From contig NC_081810.1 of assembly GCF_030704535.1 (NCBI RefSeq), forward strand, positions 8,814,501-8,878,500: 64,000 nt of DNA, in the 5' to 3' direction. Below the pieces are notes generated by a model that saw only the letters and a program-made list of their open reading frames with translations, searched no databases and was not told the DNA's origin. Of the stretch, positions 11,755 to 24,296 are shown in pieces; position 1 is the stretch's first letter, and the number at the start of each line of letters is the position of its first letter. This stretch comes from Vitis vinifera. Its lineage: Eukaryota > Streptophyta > Magnoliopsida > Vitales > Vitaceae. A program made the position numbers and the translations under genes.

Positions 11755-14700
11755 ATGGCTATTCCATCAAGCTCATCCCAAGCTGAAAATTTTTCAAAAC
11801 ATAGAGCTCCATTCTTTACGGGAACCGACTATCCCTATTGGAAAACTAGAATGACTTGGTATTTGCAATCTATTGATTTAGATGTATGGGATGTCATTGA
11901 AAATAGCCCAACTTTTCCCACTAAACTAGTTGATGGATTTTTGGTTCCAAAACCCAAGCAAGAATGGAATGAGCTTGATAGAATAAACTTTCAATTAAAT
12001 GCTAAAGTCGTTTTTACTTTGCAATGTGCTATGGATAGAAATGAATATAATAGAATATGTCAATGCAAATCGGCTAAAGAAATTTGGAGGTTGCTTGAAA
12101 TAACTCATGAAGGAACTAATTAAGTGAAAGAGTCAAAAATCAATTTACTTGTTCATAACTATGAATTGTTTTCAATGAAAGAAATTGAGACTATTGTTGA
12201 GATGATTACTAGGTTCACCGACATTGTCAATGGTCTTGAAGCTTTGGGAAAAACCTACAAGAAATTCGAGAAGGTGATGAAGATATTGAGGTTTCTCCCA
12301 TCAAAGTGGCATACCAAGGTCACCGCAATTCAAGAAGCAAAAGACTTGACTAAGCTACCTATGGAATAACTCATAGGGTCATTAATGACATATGAGATCA
12401 ATTTGACAAAGAAGTTACAAGAGGGTGAAGACAAAAAGAATAAAAGCATAGCCCTCAAAGCTACAACCAAAAAAGAAGAAGATGTTGAAGAAGAAAAGCC
12501 AAGTGATGAAGATGATGATTTAGCCCTCATCACAAGAAAACTCAACAAATACATGAGAGGTGAAAGGTTTAAAGGAAGGAAATTCACCTCTAGAAGGGAT
12601 CCTTCTAAAAAGGAATCTTCATCCCATGGTGACAAGGAGAAATGGGATGAGAAAAGAGATTTGACATGCTTCAAGTGCAAAAAACCGGGACAAATTAAAT
12701 ATGATTGTCCTCTCTACAAGAGTGAAGCCAAGAGAAGAATGAAGAAGACAATGATGGCCACTTGGAGTGAAAGTGAAGAATCCTCCAAAGAAGAAAATGA
12801 GAAGGAAGTGGCAAACATATGCTTCATGGCAATAGATGATCTTGATGAGGTAAACTCTAACTTTAGTGATGAAGATATGCATGATGTTTTTGAAGAATTA
12901 TATGAGGATTTTGAAAAACTTAGTTTGAAAAATAAATCTCTTAAAAAGAAAATTCAAGAACTTGAAAAGGAACTTGAAGAAGTGAAAGAAAAATTTTCAA
13001 TTGTTGAAATATCTAAAACTCATCTTGAAAAAAGAAAATGAGATTTTGAGGAGTGAAAATGAGATTTTGAAAAAGAAAAATGAATGGTTAACCTCCTCTC
13101 TTTCAATTTTCTCTTGTGGACAAAAATCTTTTGAAATGATCTTAGCTAGCCAAAAATGTGTCTTTGACAAACAAGGGCTAGGATTCAAATCATCAAAAAA
13201 TCAAAAGTATTTTAAAAACTACTTTGTAAAAGAATCCGCAAGTGCAAGTCCTTCCACCATTTGCAACTTTTGTGGAAGAGGAGGGCACATTAGTAGTACA
13301 TGTCCCTTAAGAAATGGTTCTCAAAAGAATTCAAATGTTAAAGCTAAAAAGGCTTGGGTTGAGAAATCCAAGGTCACTAACCCTCAAGGACCCAAAAAGA
13401 TATGGGTACCTAAATCAACTTAAATTTTATTTTGTAGGGATCAAAGAAGGATAAGTGGTTATTGGATAGTGGATGCTCAAGACACATGACCGGGGATGAA
13501 TCCAAGTTTGCTTTCCTTACAAAGAGAAATGGAGGATATGTTACCTTTGGAGACAATTCAAAAGGAAGGATCATTGGTCAAGGCAACATTGGTAATGGCA
13601 CATCCTCTCTTATTGAAAGTGTTTTATTAGTGGATGGTTTAAAACATAATCTTTTGAGCATAAGTCAACTTTGTGACAAAGGTTTTAAAGTGATTTTTGA
13701 AGCATCTCATTGCATCATCAAAGATATTCAAAATGATAAAACCATCTTCATGGGCCATAGATGTGGTAATGTTTATGCAATAAATATTCCAAAATATGAT
13801 GGTCATGATAGATACTTTTCAAGCATGCATGATCAAAGTTGGTTGTGGCATAGGAGGTTGGGACATGCTAACATGGACCTCATTTCCCAACTCAACAAAG
13901 ATGAACTTGTTAGAGGCCTTCCCAAAATAAATTTTCAAAAAGACAAAGTTTATGAAGCTTATCAAATGGGAAAGCAAATCAAAAACTCTTTTAAAAACAA
14001 AAATTTCATTTCAACAACTAGGCCTCTTAAATTGTTACATATGGATTTATTTGGTTCCTTTAGGACACCAAGCCTTGGAGGAAAATCTTATGCTTTTGTT
14101 ATTGTGAATGACTTCTCTAGATACACTTGGGTCTTTTTTTTAAGTCAAAAGAATGAAGCCTTTTATGAGTTTTCAAAGTTTTGCAACAAGGTTCAAAATG
14201 AAAAAGGTTTTACAATTACTTGTATAAGAAGTGATCATGGGAGAGAATTTGAAAATATTGATTTTGAAGACTATTGCAATGAGCATGGTATTAACCACAA
14301 CTTTTCGGCTCCTAGAACTTCTCAACAAAATGGGGTAGTTAAAAGGAAAAATAGAACTCTTCAAGAAATGGCTAGAACCATGCTAAATGAAAACAATTTA
14401 CCAAAATACTTTTGGGCCAAAGCGGTTAACACTTCTTATTATGTTTTAAATAGAATTTTATTAAGGCCTATTCTTAAGAAAACTCCCTATGAGCTTTGGA
14501 AAAACAAGAAACCTAACATTAGCTATTTCAAAGTCTTTAGGTGCAAATGCTTTATATTAAACACCAAAGACAATCTTGAAAAAATTGATGCAAAATCTAA
14601 TGTTGGAATTTTTCTTGGTTACTCAACTTCAAGTAAAGCTTTTAGAGTTTTTAACAAAAGAACCATGGTTGTTGAGGAGTCCATCCATGTTATTTTTTAT

Positions 14701-16526
14701 GAATCTAACAATTCTTTCCAAGAAAGAGAGAGCTTTGATGATGATTTAGGCTTGGAGACTTCCATGAGAAAATTACAAATTGAAGATAGAAGGCAACAAG
14801 AAGAAGTTGTAGAGGATCCTAAGAAAAAATAATCACCTTTGGCACTACCATCTCCTCAACAAGTGCAAGGTGAATCAAGTCAAGACCTCCCTAAAAATTG
14901 GAAGTTTGTCATCAACCACCCACAATATCAAATTATAGGTAATCCATCTAGTGAGTTAAAAACTAAATCATCTCTTAGAAATATTTGCAATAATCTTGCT
15001 TTTATCTCTCAAATTGAACATAAAAATATAAAAGATGCTCTAGTTGATGAAAATTGGATGATTGCCATGCAAGAAGAGTTAAACCAATTTGAAAGAAGTG
15101 AAGTATGGGAATTAATGCCAAAACCTCAAAATCAAAGTGTTATTGGAACTAGATGGGTCTTTAGAAACAAAATGGATGAAAATGGCATAATTATAAGGAA
15201 TAAAGCAAGATTGGTAGCCCAAGGTTTTAATCAAGAAGAAGGGATAGATTATGAAGAAACCTTTGCTCCCGTAGCTAGATTGGAAGCCATTAGGATGCTA
15301 CTTGCCTTTGCATATTTTAAAGACTTTGTTTTATATCAAATGGATGTGAAAAGTGCCTTCTTAAATGGCTTTATAAATGAAGAGGTATATGTTGAAGAAC
15401 CACCCGGTTTTCAAAGTTTAACTTTCCTAATCATATTTTTAGACTTAAAAAGGCACTTTATGGTTTGAAACAAGCACCTAGAGCATGATATGAAAGATTG
15501 AGTAAATTTCTTTTGAAAAAAGGTTTTAAAATGGGAAAAATTGACACAACTCTTTTCATAAAAACCAAAGAAAATGACATGCTCTTAGTACAAATATACG
15601 TTGATGATATCATTGTTAGAGCTACTAATGTCTCTCTTTGTGAATAATTCTCTAAATGCATGCATAGTGAGTTCGAAATGAGCATGATGGGAGAACTTAA
15701 CTTCTTCCTTGGACTTCAAATCAAGCAACTAAAGGAAGGAACCTTCATCAATCGAGCAAAGTATATAAGAGATCTCCTCAAAAGGTTCAATATGGAGGAA
15801 GCCAAAACAATGAAGACTCCAATGAGTTCATCCATCAAGCTTGACATGGATGAGAAAGGTAAGCCCGTTAACTCAACTATGTATAGAGGCATGATAGGTT
15901 CTTTGCTATATTTGACCGCTAGTAGACCCGACATCATGTATAGTGTATGCTTGTGTGCTAGATTTCAATCTTGTCCTAAAGAATCTCATTTAAGTGCTGT
16001 AAAACGAATTCTTAGATATTTAAAAGGGACTATGGACATAGGCCTATGGTATCCTAAGGGTGATAACTTTGAATTAATTGGATACTCGGATGTCGACTTT
16101 GCCGGTTGTAAAGTTGAAAGGAAAAGCACTAGTGACATTTGTCATTTCCTAGGACACTCACTTGTTTCATGGCATAGTAAGAAGCAACATTCGATAGCTT
16201 TGTCTACGGCGGAAGTCGAATACATAGCAGTCGGCTTATATTGTGCACAAATCCTTTGGATGAAACAAACACTTAGTGATTTCAATTTGATTTTTGAGCA
16301 TGTTCCTATAAAATGTGATAACACTAGTACCATAAACATTTCAAAAAATCCTGTACAACACTCTAAGACTAAGCATATAGAGATAAGACATCATTTTCTT
16401 AGAGACCATGCACAAAAGGGTGACATTACACTTGAATTTGTAAGCACAAAAGATCAACTTGCCAATATTTTTACAAAACCCCTAAGTGAAGAGCAATTTG
16501 TTGATATTAGAAGACAACTAGGGTGA
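11755..16526 (+). pseudogene. Copia gag-pol polyprotein, degenerate
   Basis: Gag starts at the ATG at 11755 (FTGTDYPYWKTRM, the Copia gag entry motif). A zinc knuckle CFKCKKPGQIKYDC at about 12667 has Gln in place of the zinc-binding His. A second, intact knuckle CNFCGRGGHISSTC lies near 13260. Protease has LDSGCSRHMTG (about 13459). Integrase has HRRLGHANM, LHMDLFG, RSDHGREF and QQNGVVKRKNR, where the third catalytic acid is Lys (14341-14343). Reverse transcriptase has [23 protein letters not shown] and YVDDIIV. RNase H has LVSWHSKKQHSIALSTAEVE. In-frame stops lie at 12121, 12367, 14830, about 15487 and about 15644. Frameshifts lie near 13033 and 15422. No active polyprotein is possible. The family is certain. 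Confidence 0.92.
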
Positions 16527-17245
16527 TTTCTTTATGATCAAATGATTGCTTGATGAATTCTTGTTTATATTACACTTGAATATACCCTATGATTGCGTGA
16601 AATTCATATCATATGCATCATATAGAAATAATCCTAGGAAATAGGTCAAATTTTGACCAAAAATCAAAATTCCCGTGGCATTAGACATAAAAAATTTGGG
16701 ATTTCAACTGAAAATGGCAGAGGGAAGATCATGAGACAAGAAAATGCAACAAAATTTGGAAAATTTTACCGTTGACCGTTGACCAGGCGATCGACCGGTT
16801 CGTCGGGGCTGGGAATTTAAAAGCCCCCTCACGCTTCATTTCTCACCTATTCTCCTCCATAGCTTGAAGCCTCTTCACATCCCTGCTTCTAGAAGACTGT
16901 TTTGGCTAGATTTCGGATCGATTGCAGGCTATGCACTTGATTTTAGGACGCCTTGATGTTAGGGTTTTGATTTGAAACCTAGGGTTTCAGCTTTTGGGAG
17001 TGTTTTTTCTCTGCACCGCACACCTCAGGGTTGGTTTAGCTTCATCTCCGTGCACCTAGGGCTTCGGGTTTGTGATTGCTCCTTCTTGTTTCATTTCATT
17101 CTCTCTTTTTGGACTCCTCCTTCTCCTTTCTGTTCATTGGATGGAAGTAAGGCAAAAGACAAGTACCTCTAGGGCTTAAGGCAAGCGCCTTGCTGAGCCA
17201 TCTCAGCCTGAGCAGACAGAGGCTCGCCAAAAAACGAGTTTTGAC
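16527..17245 (+). other. Copia internal spacer between pol and the 3' ORF
   Basis: This is non-coding or decayed sequence inside the element. It has LTR-like GGTCGACCGG-type words near 16785-16805, and no conserved domain is visible. Confidence 0.5.
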
Positions 17246-18610
17246 ATGGCCCTCTTCAGTTCGATCGAAGACTATCAGCGCTACAAGCAAAAGTTTGCCC
17301 AGAGAAAAGTCGTCCTAGGGAGAAGTGTCAATTTCTCCCAACTTCAGCACTTCGGGCTTGAGGGACTATTCTGTCGGATGGGATGACTGCCAGTTGTGAT
17401 GATTTCTGAGCCAATCTTCCCGACTTTGGTGCGGGCTTTTTATTCCCGAGAGACCTATGGGCTTGAAGAACCGATACTGTCCACTGTGAGGAGAATTGAC
17501 ATCAGATTGAGTCCCGAGAGTATCTGTCGCATTCTCAACATCCCTTCAGTTGGACTCAGAGTGTATGAGGCCAAGGCGTGGCCCACTGTATCGGGATTCG
17601 AGCCTAGAGAGGTTGTTCAGAGGTTGTGCGGACTCGTAGATGTCTAGGGGATGGGCAAACCATCAGCACATAGCATAATCGTGCCCAACTAAGTCCTTCA
17701 CCACATGATATGCTCCATTTTATTACCACGTGGAGGACATCGAGACGAGGTCTCCTACCTTGAGGCATTTATTGTGGACTCGATCCTCACCGGGAGACGA
17801 ATTTACGTGGGATATCTGATGATGATGCATATGATCTCCTGCATTGAGAGCACGACACGTGTACTCCCCTACGACCGCTTCCTTACCCTAGTATTCAAGG
17901 ATGTCGGGGTCGACTTGAATAAAAAGACGGACTTCGAGGCCCCCACTAGCTATGACACGTATGATGAGCAGTCATTGGGGCGCATAAAGTTCGAGAAAGC
18001 ACCCGATGACTCCTGGGTTAGGAGAGCTGAGCGACAGGCCCGGGGACAGGGACAAATGCATCCTGAGGCAGATAAGGAGGTCGAGATCAAAGAGATGAAG
18101 GATAGGTTAGACCCTCAAAGGGACTTTGAGCAGAGAGGGCCCGAGCTTGACATTCTACCTCCACTTCAGTCAGAGGGCATTCATGTTGAGGCTACCTTCT
18201 CAGAGCCTATGATGACTGAGTCGTCTTTCACAGCGGGACCATCATCTCAACCATCATTTACCGAGCTACCATCTCAGGCACCTCATGCTCCTAATCATGC
18301 ACCTTGGATGGATGTCTCAGCTCATATTAGCTCCCTTGGGACTCGTATGGAGGAGCTTGCCTTAGTCCATGACTCTCGCTTCTACTCTATGGAAGAGCAC
18401 ATGGATCAGTATCAGACTGGAGTCACTTCTCAGTTTGATCACTTCTAGCAGATATTCGAGCGCATAGAGGAGCGTATGGATGAACAACAGGCTACATTCG
18501 AGCATCTCCAGCAAAGCATTGATCGTATTGAGAGTCGTCAGGCGAGTCAGCATGAGGAGATGATGGCTTACCTCCGCTCTGTGTTTCCTCCTCCACTCCC
18601 TCAGCCTTGA
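17246..18610 (+). pseudogene. Extra ORF between pol and 3' LTR (envelope position), decayed
   Basis: From an ATG at 17246 one reading frame runs to a TGA at 18608-18610 (454 codons), interrupted only by stops at 17384, 17645, 17690 and 18446. Without them it would give a roughly 50-kDa protein. The N-terminal half contains AFYSRETYGLEEP, RLSPESICRILNIPS and ICSILLPRGG, resembling the 'putative plant transposon protein' domain found in many plant retroelements. The middle is Ser/Pro-rich. The C-terminus (IFERIEERMDEQQATFEHLQ) is predicted by eye to form a coiled coil. I see no clear signal peptide or membrane anchor, so the position is envelope-like but the product need not be an envelope. The next base signals are CCAAAGGGGGAGAA (about 18649) and the polypurine tract. 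Confidence 0.7.
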
Positions 18611-18889
18611 GACTATCTAGAGATCCCCCTCCGTTTCTTTTTTATGTTGCCAAAGGGGGAGAAATTTATAGGATCTAAGAGACCCTCATGCATGTCATTG
18701 TCATCATTGTCATATCTATCTTGTTTGTACATGTGAGGTTTCCATATATATATGATATGATATTTTTATGATCCATTTTTCATTTTCGTGTTTTACATTG
18801 CTTCCTATTAAAAATCGTTTGATTGATCCATGATTAGTTTGAGGGGGAGATTTTTTTTCTCTCCTAGATAACCAAAGTTTGTCATCATA

Positions 18890-18903
18890 AAAAAAGGGAA
18901 GAT
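18890..18903 (+). promoter_or_regulatory. Polypurine tract of the Copia element
   Basis: AAAAAAGGGAAGAT lies directly before the TG of the 3' LTR, where the plus-strand primer is expected. A second purine-rich word, GGGGGAGA, is about 50 bp upstream. Confidence 0.8.
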
Positions 18904-19189
18904 TGTTAGCCCATGGGTTCTCCTAATTGGGTTTTGATGATAACAAACCATGGTTAAGTGACTAATTGGTTTAATGATTAAAAATCTCAGGTATAAACTC
19001 GAAAATTCATCAAATGACCAAATGGATACAAGAGCGAGAGGCTTGGAAGACTTGTGATCATAAGAAACTAATGTAAGATGAATGCATGAGTGCACTTAGG
19101 ATTTTCACACGTTTCATGCATCTTTGAAAACTCGGTTTATTATTTAAAACGTTGATTTCATTAAAACTCGAGTTTTTAACTAATGTACC

Positions 19190-20846
19190 TGATTACTACC
19201 AAAAAGTGCTATTTTGTAGACCTAATTATAATGGTTTTAAGCACCTTTGTGTAGTAATCATATTCATTTAACCCAATTAATTCATTAAGGTCCTTAGTAA
19301 TTGGTTTTAACCATTTTGTGGCAAGTTTACATGTTTATATCAGCTTATGAATCAATTCAAGCATGCCAAATGATGGAGGAGCTACTTGGACAAGTTAAAT
19401 CAAGCTTTTAGCTACACCAAAGCAAGCCAACAAAAGGAGAAAAGCAAAGAGAAGCAAAGAGAAGCAAAAAGAAGCAAAGAGGAAAACAGAAGACAGCAGC
19501 TGCAGTCTTCTTTGGCACTTTTGGAGCACTTCCCGAAGTCTATTTTCTACATGCTATATACCATTTCAAAGCTCAAGAAGTCAAGAATCCAACGCTTCAA
19601 ACCGTGTACGATTTGGAGCTGAAATGAGGAAGATATGGCCTTCGGAAGACAACTGCCCCAGGCTTGTGCGAAAATTTCGCACAACACCTTCCAAATTCGC
19701 ACAGCCCATGCGTGGTGCGAATTTTCCTCTGTTTTTGCCGACTCCACACGAGATCTTTTCTTTTGGATATTTTTGTATAAATTTCCATTCTTCTCCTTGT
19801 AATCCACCAATCATAAGATTTCTTAGCTAGAAAGGTTGGAAAAACTTCTCTATTTATATCCCCTTGCATCCGTTGTAACATATATTGATATATAGATATA
19901 GAATACATATTACGTTTGACACTTAGAATATTTACAGAGCTCTCCCGTTTCTATTTTCTTAGTAGCCAAATAGCCTCTGAGGGCTTTTCCTCAGAGGATG
20001 ATTGGCTAAAACTTTTAGTTTCTCAAAGTATGGATGTTATGTGATGGCTTGGATGCAATCCCATGAAAATTTCTCACACCTGAAGGTAAGATAGTCGTTT
20101 TTCATTAAAGGTTCATTAATGCAAAGTTTAGTTTTTATTTCCTTTGGACAACTTCCAACGGCCAATACTTGATAAGCTTTTGGATTTCTATCCATTAGTT
20201 ATCTCCTACGAGCTATTGGAAGGTGAGGTTTTCAATTCCAAGTTTTGCATTAATCCGTTAGAACCAATTTCAATGGCCATTGAAAGGTGAGTTTATCACC
20301 TGGAATGACTTTGAGTTGCCAATATTTGGTAAGCTTTTGGCTTTAGACCATTAGTAATCTCTTTCGAGCCATTCAAAGGAAGTCCAAGGTGAATAACCAT
20401 TGATGAAATTCACTACCATCTATTTTGCCATTTTAAAGGATTAAAACTTGATTTGCTAAATCCATACCGATTCGGGAAGCAAGCATCACCATAGTTGCAA
20501 CCCCAATGCGAGGAGCCTATCCTGAGATTTCCAATTTGCATAAGAGCCAGAGCATAGCTATCCTATCTTTGAGAAACTTGTTTTTACACCCTTTCATTTT
20601 AGTCTTTAATGTTAGCTTAGATTAGTTTAAATCTTTCTAAAACATTTACATCTTCTTTTAAAGCTAACATCCATAAGAAAATCACCTATTTTCCTAATTT
20701 GAATATCACTTGTGTTTGCGAAAACCCTTCCCAGTGAACGATCCTAGAACCACTATGCTATAGTAGCTTGACTACTTTAGTAATAGTATTCAAGGTATAA
20801 ATTTTGTTGATACGCCTTTAAAGCTAAGCTACCATGAGTCGAATCA
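19190..20846. mobile_element. Nested solo LTR (probable Ty3/Gypsy type), TSD GTACC
   Basis: A 1657-bp block begins TGATTACTACC and ends GAGTCGAATCA, giving short inverted ends TGATT/AATCA. It is flanked by GTACC at 19185-19189 and 20847-20851. The sequence on both sides rejoins exactly as in the undamaged 5' LTR. It has no gag-pol, primer site or second LTR, so a solo LTR left by recombination is the best reading. The Gypsy (Athila/Tat-like) assignment is only from length and the TGATTACTA start. Confidence 0.82.
19444..19480. repeat. GCAAAGAGAA simple repeat
   Basis: Several imperfect copies of GCAAAGAGAA/GCAAAAAGAA lie in tandem within the nested LTR. Confidence 0.7.
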
Positions 20847-20958
20847 GTACCTTAGGCAAATTGTTTCAAAATTGGCTTAATAATTTACCTAAAGACCTTG
20901 CCTAAGTGTTAGAAAAGAAAGGAATTAAAAAAATAGGTTTTCGAGACCAAAAAGGCTC

Positions 20959-21099
20959 AACTGGTCGAGGCTATGGACAACCGGCTCAACCGGTTGAGGA
21001 ACCGGTCGATCGGTTGTGGTCGTCCAGTCGAGGACCGATCAAGGTCCGGTCAATGACCGGTCGAGGTCCGGTCGAGGACCGGTCAAGGTTCGGTTGAGG
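20959..21099. repeat. GGTCGAGG / CCGGTC minisatellite in the 3' LTR
   Basis: About 140 bp are made of degenerate 10-20-bp units around CCGGTCGAGG and CCGGTCAAGG in direct orientation. The 5' LTR carries only about 50 bp of the same units (11000-11052), so the array expanded or contracted after insertion. Confidence 0.75.
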
Positions 21100-21754
21100 C
21101 AACGGTAACCTGTCATGCATTAAATGCTCTAACGGCTAGTGAACTGGTCGACCCCTAGCTCGACCGGACGAGGTTACCTTTTGCTGTTTTTGACTCCCAA
21201 GCTTAGAAACCTATAAATTGAGAGCTTCACTTCATTTATTGACAAGAGAACACTTGCATTCAATAGCCTACCTACCTGTTCTTGATCAAAAAGCTCTCAT
21301 TTCTTTCATAGTGCATTAAATCACCACTTGCATATCCTTTAGTGCACTATTGTGTGTCATCCTAGCTTTGTCTTGTATTTGATCTATCTTTAAGCTAGGT
21401 TGAGGGATTATATCTTGTAAAAATCCGAGTGTTAAAGCCTTTGAGAGGGTTGAATCTTGAAGAGGTTGTGTAAGAGCCCATTGGAGCCGGAATCCAAGTG
21501 TAAGAAGATTGGAAGCTTGGTTCGAGCTTCAAGTTAGTGGAACCCTCACTCGGTTAGGAGGTTGAGGAGAGTGGACGTAGGTAAGGAAGTGCCGAACCAC
21601 TATAAACCCGAGTTTGAATCCTCTAAACTCTATCTCTTTGCTTTGCTTATATTGTGTTTGAATTTGTTGTGATTGAAAAGATTTTAAAAACTCAATTCAC
21701 CCTCCTTTTTGAGTGTTTTTCTTAACTAAGCATAGCCTTTGTTTTCTCAGTATC

Positions 21755-24286
21755 TATAGCTATTAGCATAACGTAAATAGAAATGGCTCATACATCCATT
21801 TCAGTTTCTATCAAATATAAGACGCAAACACTTCAGACGGTAGCTATTCTAGAGACACTAAAAAGTTCAATATCCCTTACATGATAGTTGCATTCAAAAG
21901 TTTGGCAACCCAAAAAAAATGTGCAAAGAGAATCATCAAATTTCAAAACTAATACAAAAATTAGAAAATAGGTATCACATGCAAGATTAGAAAATCCAAG
22001 TCAACATGTTTATATTATCAGAAAACACAAGGTCAAAGTATTACCTTATCAAAAATAGGTATTATGTGTTTGTTTAAATAGTTGAGAAACTTGTTGTTTG
22101 ATGCACCCCTTTGTGTGGAAACCAAGGCTTTAGTTGAACAGAAAAATATAGAATGAACCAAATAAGGAGAAATAAAAAAACCAACAGAATCTATACCACA
22201 AAAAAAAAAAAAAAGGAAGAACCAGGAATAGGCGTGATATCGATCTATCAATATCATCCCCATTTGAAACCTGCATTTCAAAATCCTATGTAATCAGGAA
22301 AGAAGTAATAGAGCAAGCCATAGCATCATAATGTAAAGCTATAAATGAGATCACAAAGGAACTTGAGAATCTTGAGGAACAAAGACAATATTAACAATCA
22401 ATGACACTGGCTCATAATAATGTTATGTAGTCATGATGATATAATGGCTCTTATCTGGTAAACATTGTTGCATGACATATTTCAATTTCCAGTAAATAAA
22501 ATATGAAGTATCTCCAAAAAAGTACAAAGATATTTTTTTCTCATGGCACTAAAAAATCTCAGGATCTTTCTTTTGCCCAAACCAAACTCATTTTTCCACA
22601 ACATTGGAAACTCTGGAGATTCAAGCTCTTCATTTTCATTTTAGAGAAGTGCAAACACTCCATTTCAATTCAACTTGCAAACTTTCTCAAGTTTGAGTCA
22701 GTTAAAACTTGATTAGGGCTGCAAAACCAATCATATTTTTAACCTTACCATTTTCTCAATTTTCCAATTTTCATAGATTTCCATATTGAAACCTCTTTTT
22801 TTTTTTGGAAATAGTAATTCAATCTTCAAACTGAAGAGCAAGCATAATTCTCACAAGATATCAAAATGTCATGGACATAAATCTTAAAAATTGTAGTAGC
22901 CATACTAATTACTCAACTTAGCTTGAAGGCATAATTTTCTGGGTAATAGCAAACAACATGTGTATTTGCGGTATCCATAGCCATGAATTGGAACTCATTT
23001 CAGCCAAATCATAAATGAAGTGTAAGACACAATAGATTATCAACTGATTTAATAAAAATTAAAATCATCCCGTTTGATTCCCAAGAAAATCCATCCCCCA
23101 TTTGATTTCCGGGAAAATTCATCATCGTTTGATTTTCGAGAAAATCCTTGCAAAACCCCCAAGGAAAACAAAAAAAAAAAATTGCTTTTTTTTCCCTTCT
23201 TGTGTTTTATGGATCTGTTCTAGGGGTCTCTTTGATTTTGTGCCATTGGATTTAAATTTCACAAAACCTAAATCCACGATTTTTGAGCCAGACTGAAAAT
23301 TACCACATTTGCTTGCAAATCGTGATCAGATTACCAAATACCATCTTATGTTTTTTTTTTTTTTTTAATGTTTGGACAAATTTTGCATCATGGGTGGCCT
23401 GCCCTGGTAGGAAATATCTGGAAATTTCTTGAAAATACGGTAAAAAAATACCGATAAATACCTAATTTTTCTCCATATTTCAAAGATTGGTGGTTCTCAA
23501 ATTTTTTTCCCTCAACATTCCCCACAAACAGTCGTCTTGTAAACATAAATATTTAAGATATAACAAAACAAAAAAATCCCCAAATATTCTAATTCACAGG
23601 GTCGTGAACAATGCAAAACAATCTTCAGCCCAAATATTTTCTCAACACCCAAACAAATCCTTAAATGGAGAAACTCACTTGTGATTAATCCAAAAGAAAG
23701 AGGAAGCTCCACTGCGGTTTCCAGAAACCTTAAAAATATTCCACCTTTGATGAAGAAAGATGAAGGAATGGCTCAACTTTGGCTTCGTTGCAGGTTTTTG
23801 GAAGCTGGCTATCGGGTTTGAGTGGTCAGCTCGTGAACAGAGACACTAGGGTTAGGCCAAAATGAGACAAAATGAGAAGAAGTGACAAAGTTATGAAAAT
23901 GTAGAGCAAAATTGGGTTAGGGCAAAATGAGAGGAAGTGATAGAGAGTTTCCCCAAATTTCAAAGTTTATCGAGTTGGGTGTTCTGTGGGTTTTGCAAAT
24001 TTTATATTTTTAAAAGCACAACTTCCGGTGACATGGAGACGCGTGATGGTTGTTGACAGGGATGAATGGAGGGGTAATTTCGGAAATGCAATTTTAAATA
24101 GTATATAGTGCATGAAAAGGAAAAATTTTCTTGAAATAGTGGACATATCTTGGGTTATGCAAACTTGGGTTTTGAAGATAATATTATTGGCAAATGGGCA
24201 TCCTAAACACAACTTTCCCTTGTAAATAAGCAATAATTGGTGGTGAAAGTGTCATTTATTTATTTACCATTTATGCCCTTGAATCC
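21755..24286. other. intergenic, no gene recognised
   Basis: No coding sequence is recognisable. T-runs lie near 22798 and 23350. Around 23850-23940 the words GGGTTAGG and AAAATGAGA are repeated a few times, but no defined element results. Confidence 0.45.
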
Positions 24287-24296
24287 CTCATGAAGC

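Larger units (their letters stand above)
10605..21749 (+). mobile_element. Ty1/Copia LTR retrotransposon with nested insertion, flanked by 5-bp TSD GTATC
   Basis: The element has a 5' LTR (10605-11702), primer binding site, gag-pol, an extra 3' ORF, a polypurine tract and a 3' LTR (18904-21749), with the duplication GTATC at 10600-10604 and 21750-21754. Pol order is protease, integrase, reverse transcriptase, RNase H, which defines Copia. The long LTRs, the two gag zinc knuckles and the additional ORF after pol suggest the SIRE/Maximus lineage, but that is inference. Several stops and frameshifts show it cannot move by itself. The 3' LTR was later hit by another element (19190-20846). The 5' LTR begins AGTTAGCC where the 3' copy has the usual TGTTAGCC. 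Confidence 0.93.
18904..21749 (+). repeat. 3' LTR of the Copia element, split by a nested insertion
   Basis: It begins TGTTAGCCCA and ends TTTGTTTTCTCA. Removing the insertion (19190-20846) and one copy of its GTACC duplication leaves about 1184 bp. That is roughly 86 bp longer than the 5' LTR, largely because of the expanded repeat at 20959-21099. Confidence 0.9.

Noticed and set aside
19597..19908. Open frame of 103 codons on the minus strand
   Set aside because: It is inside the non-coding nested LTR.
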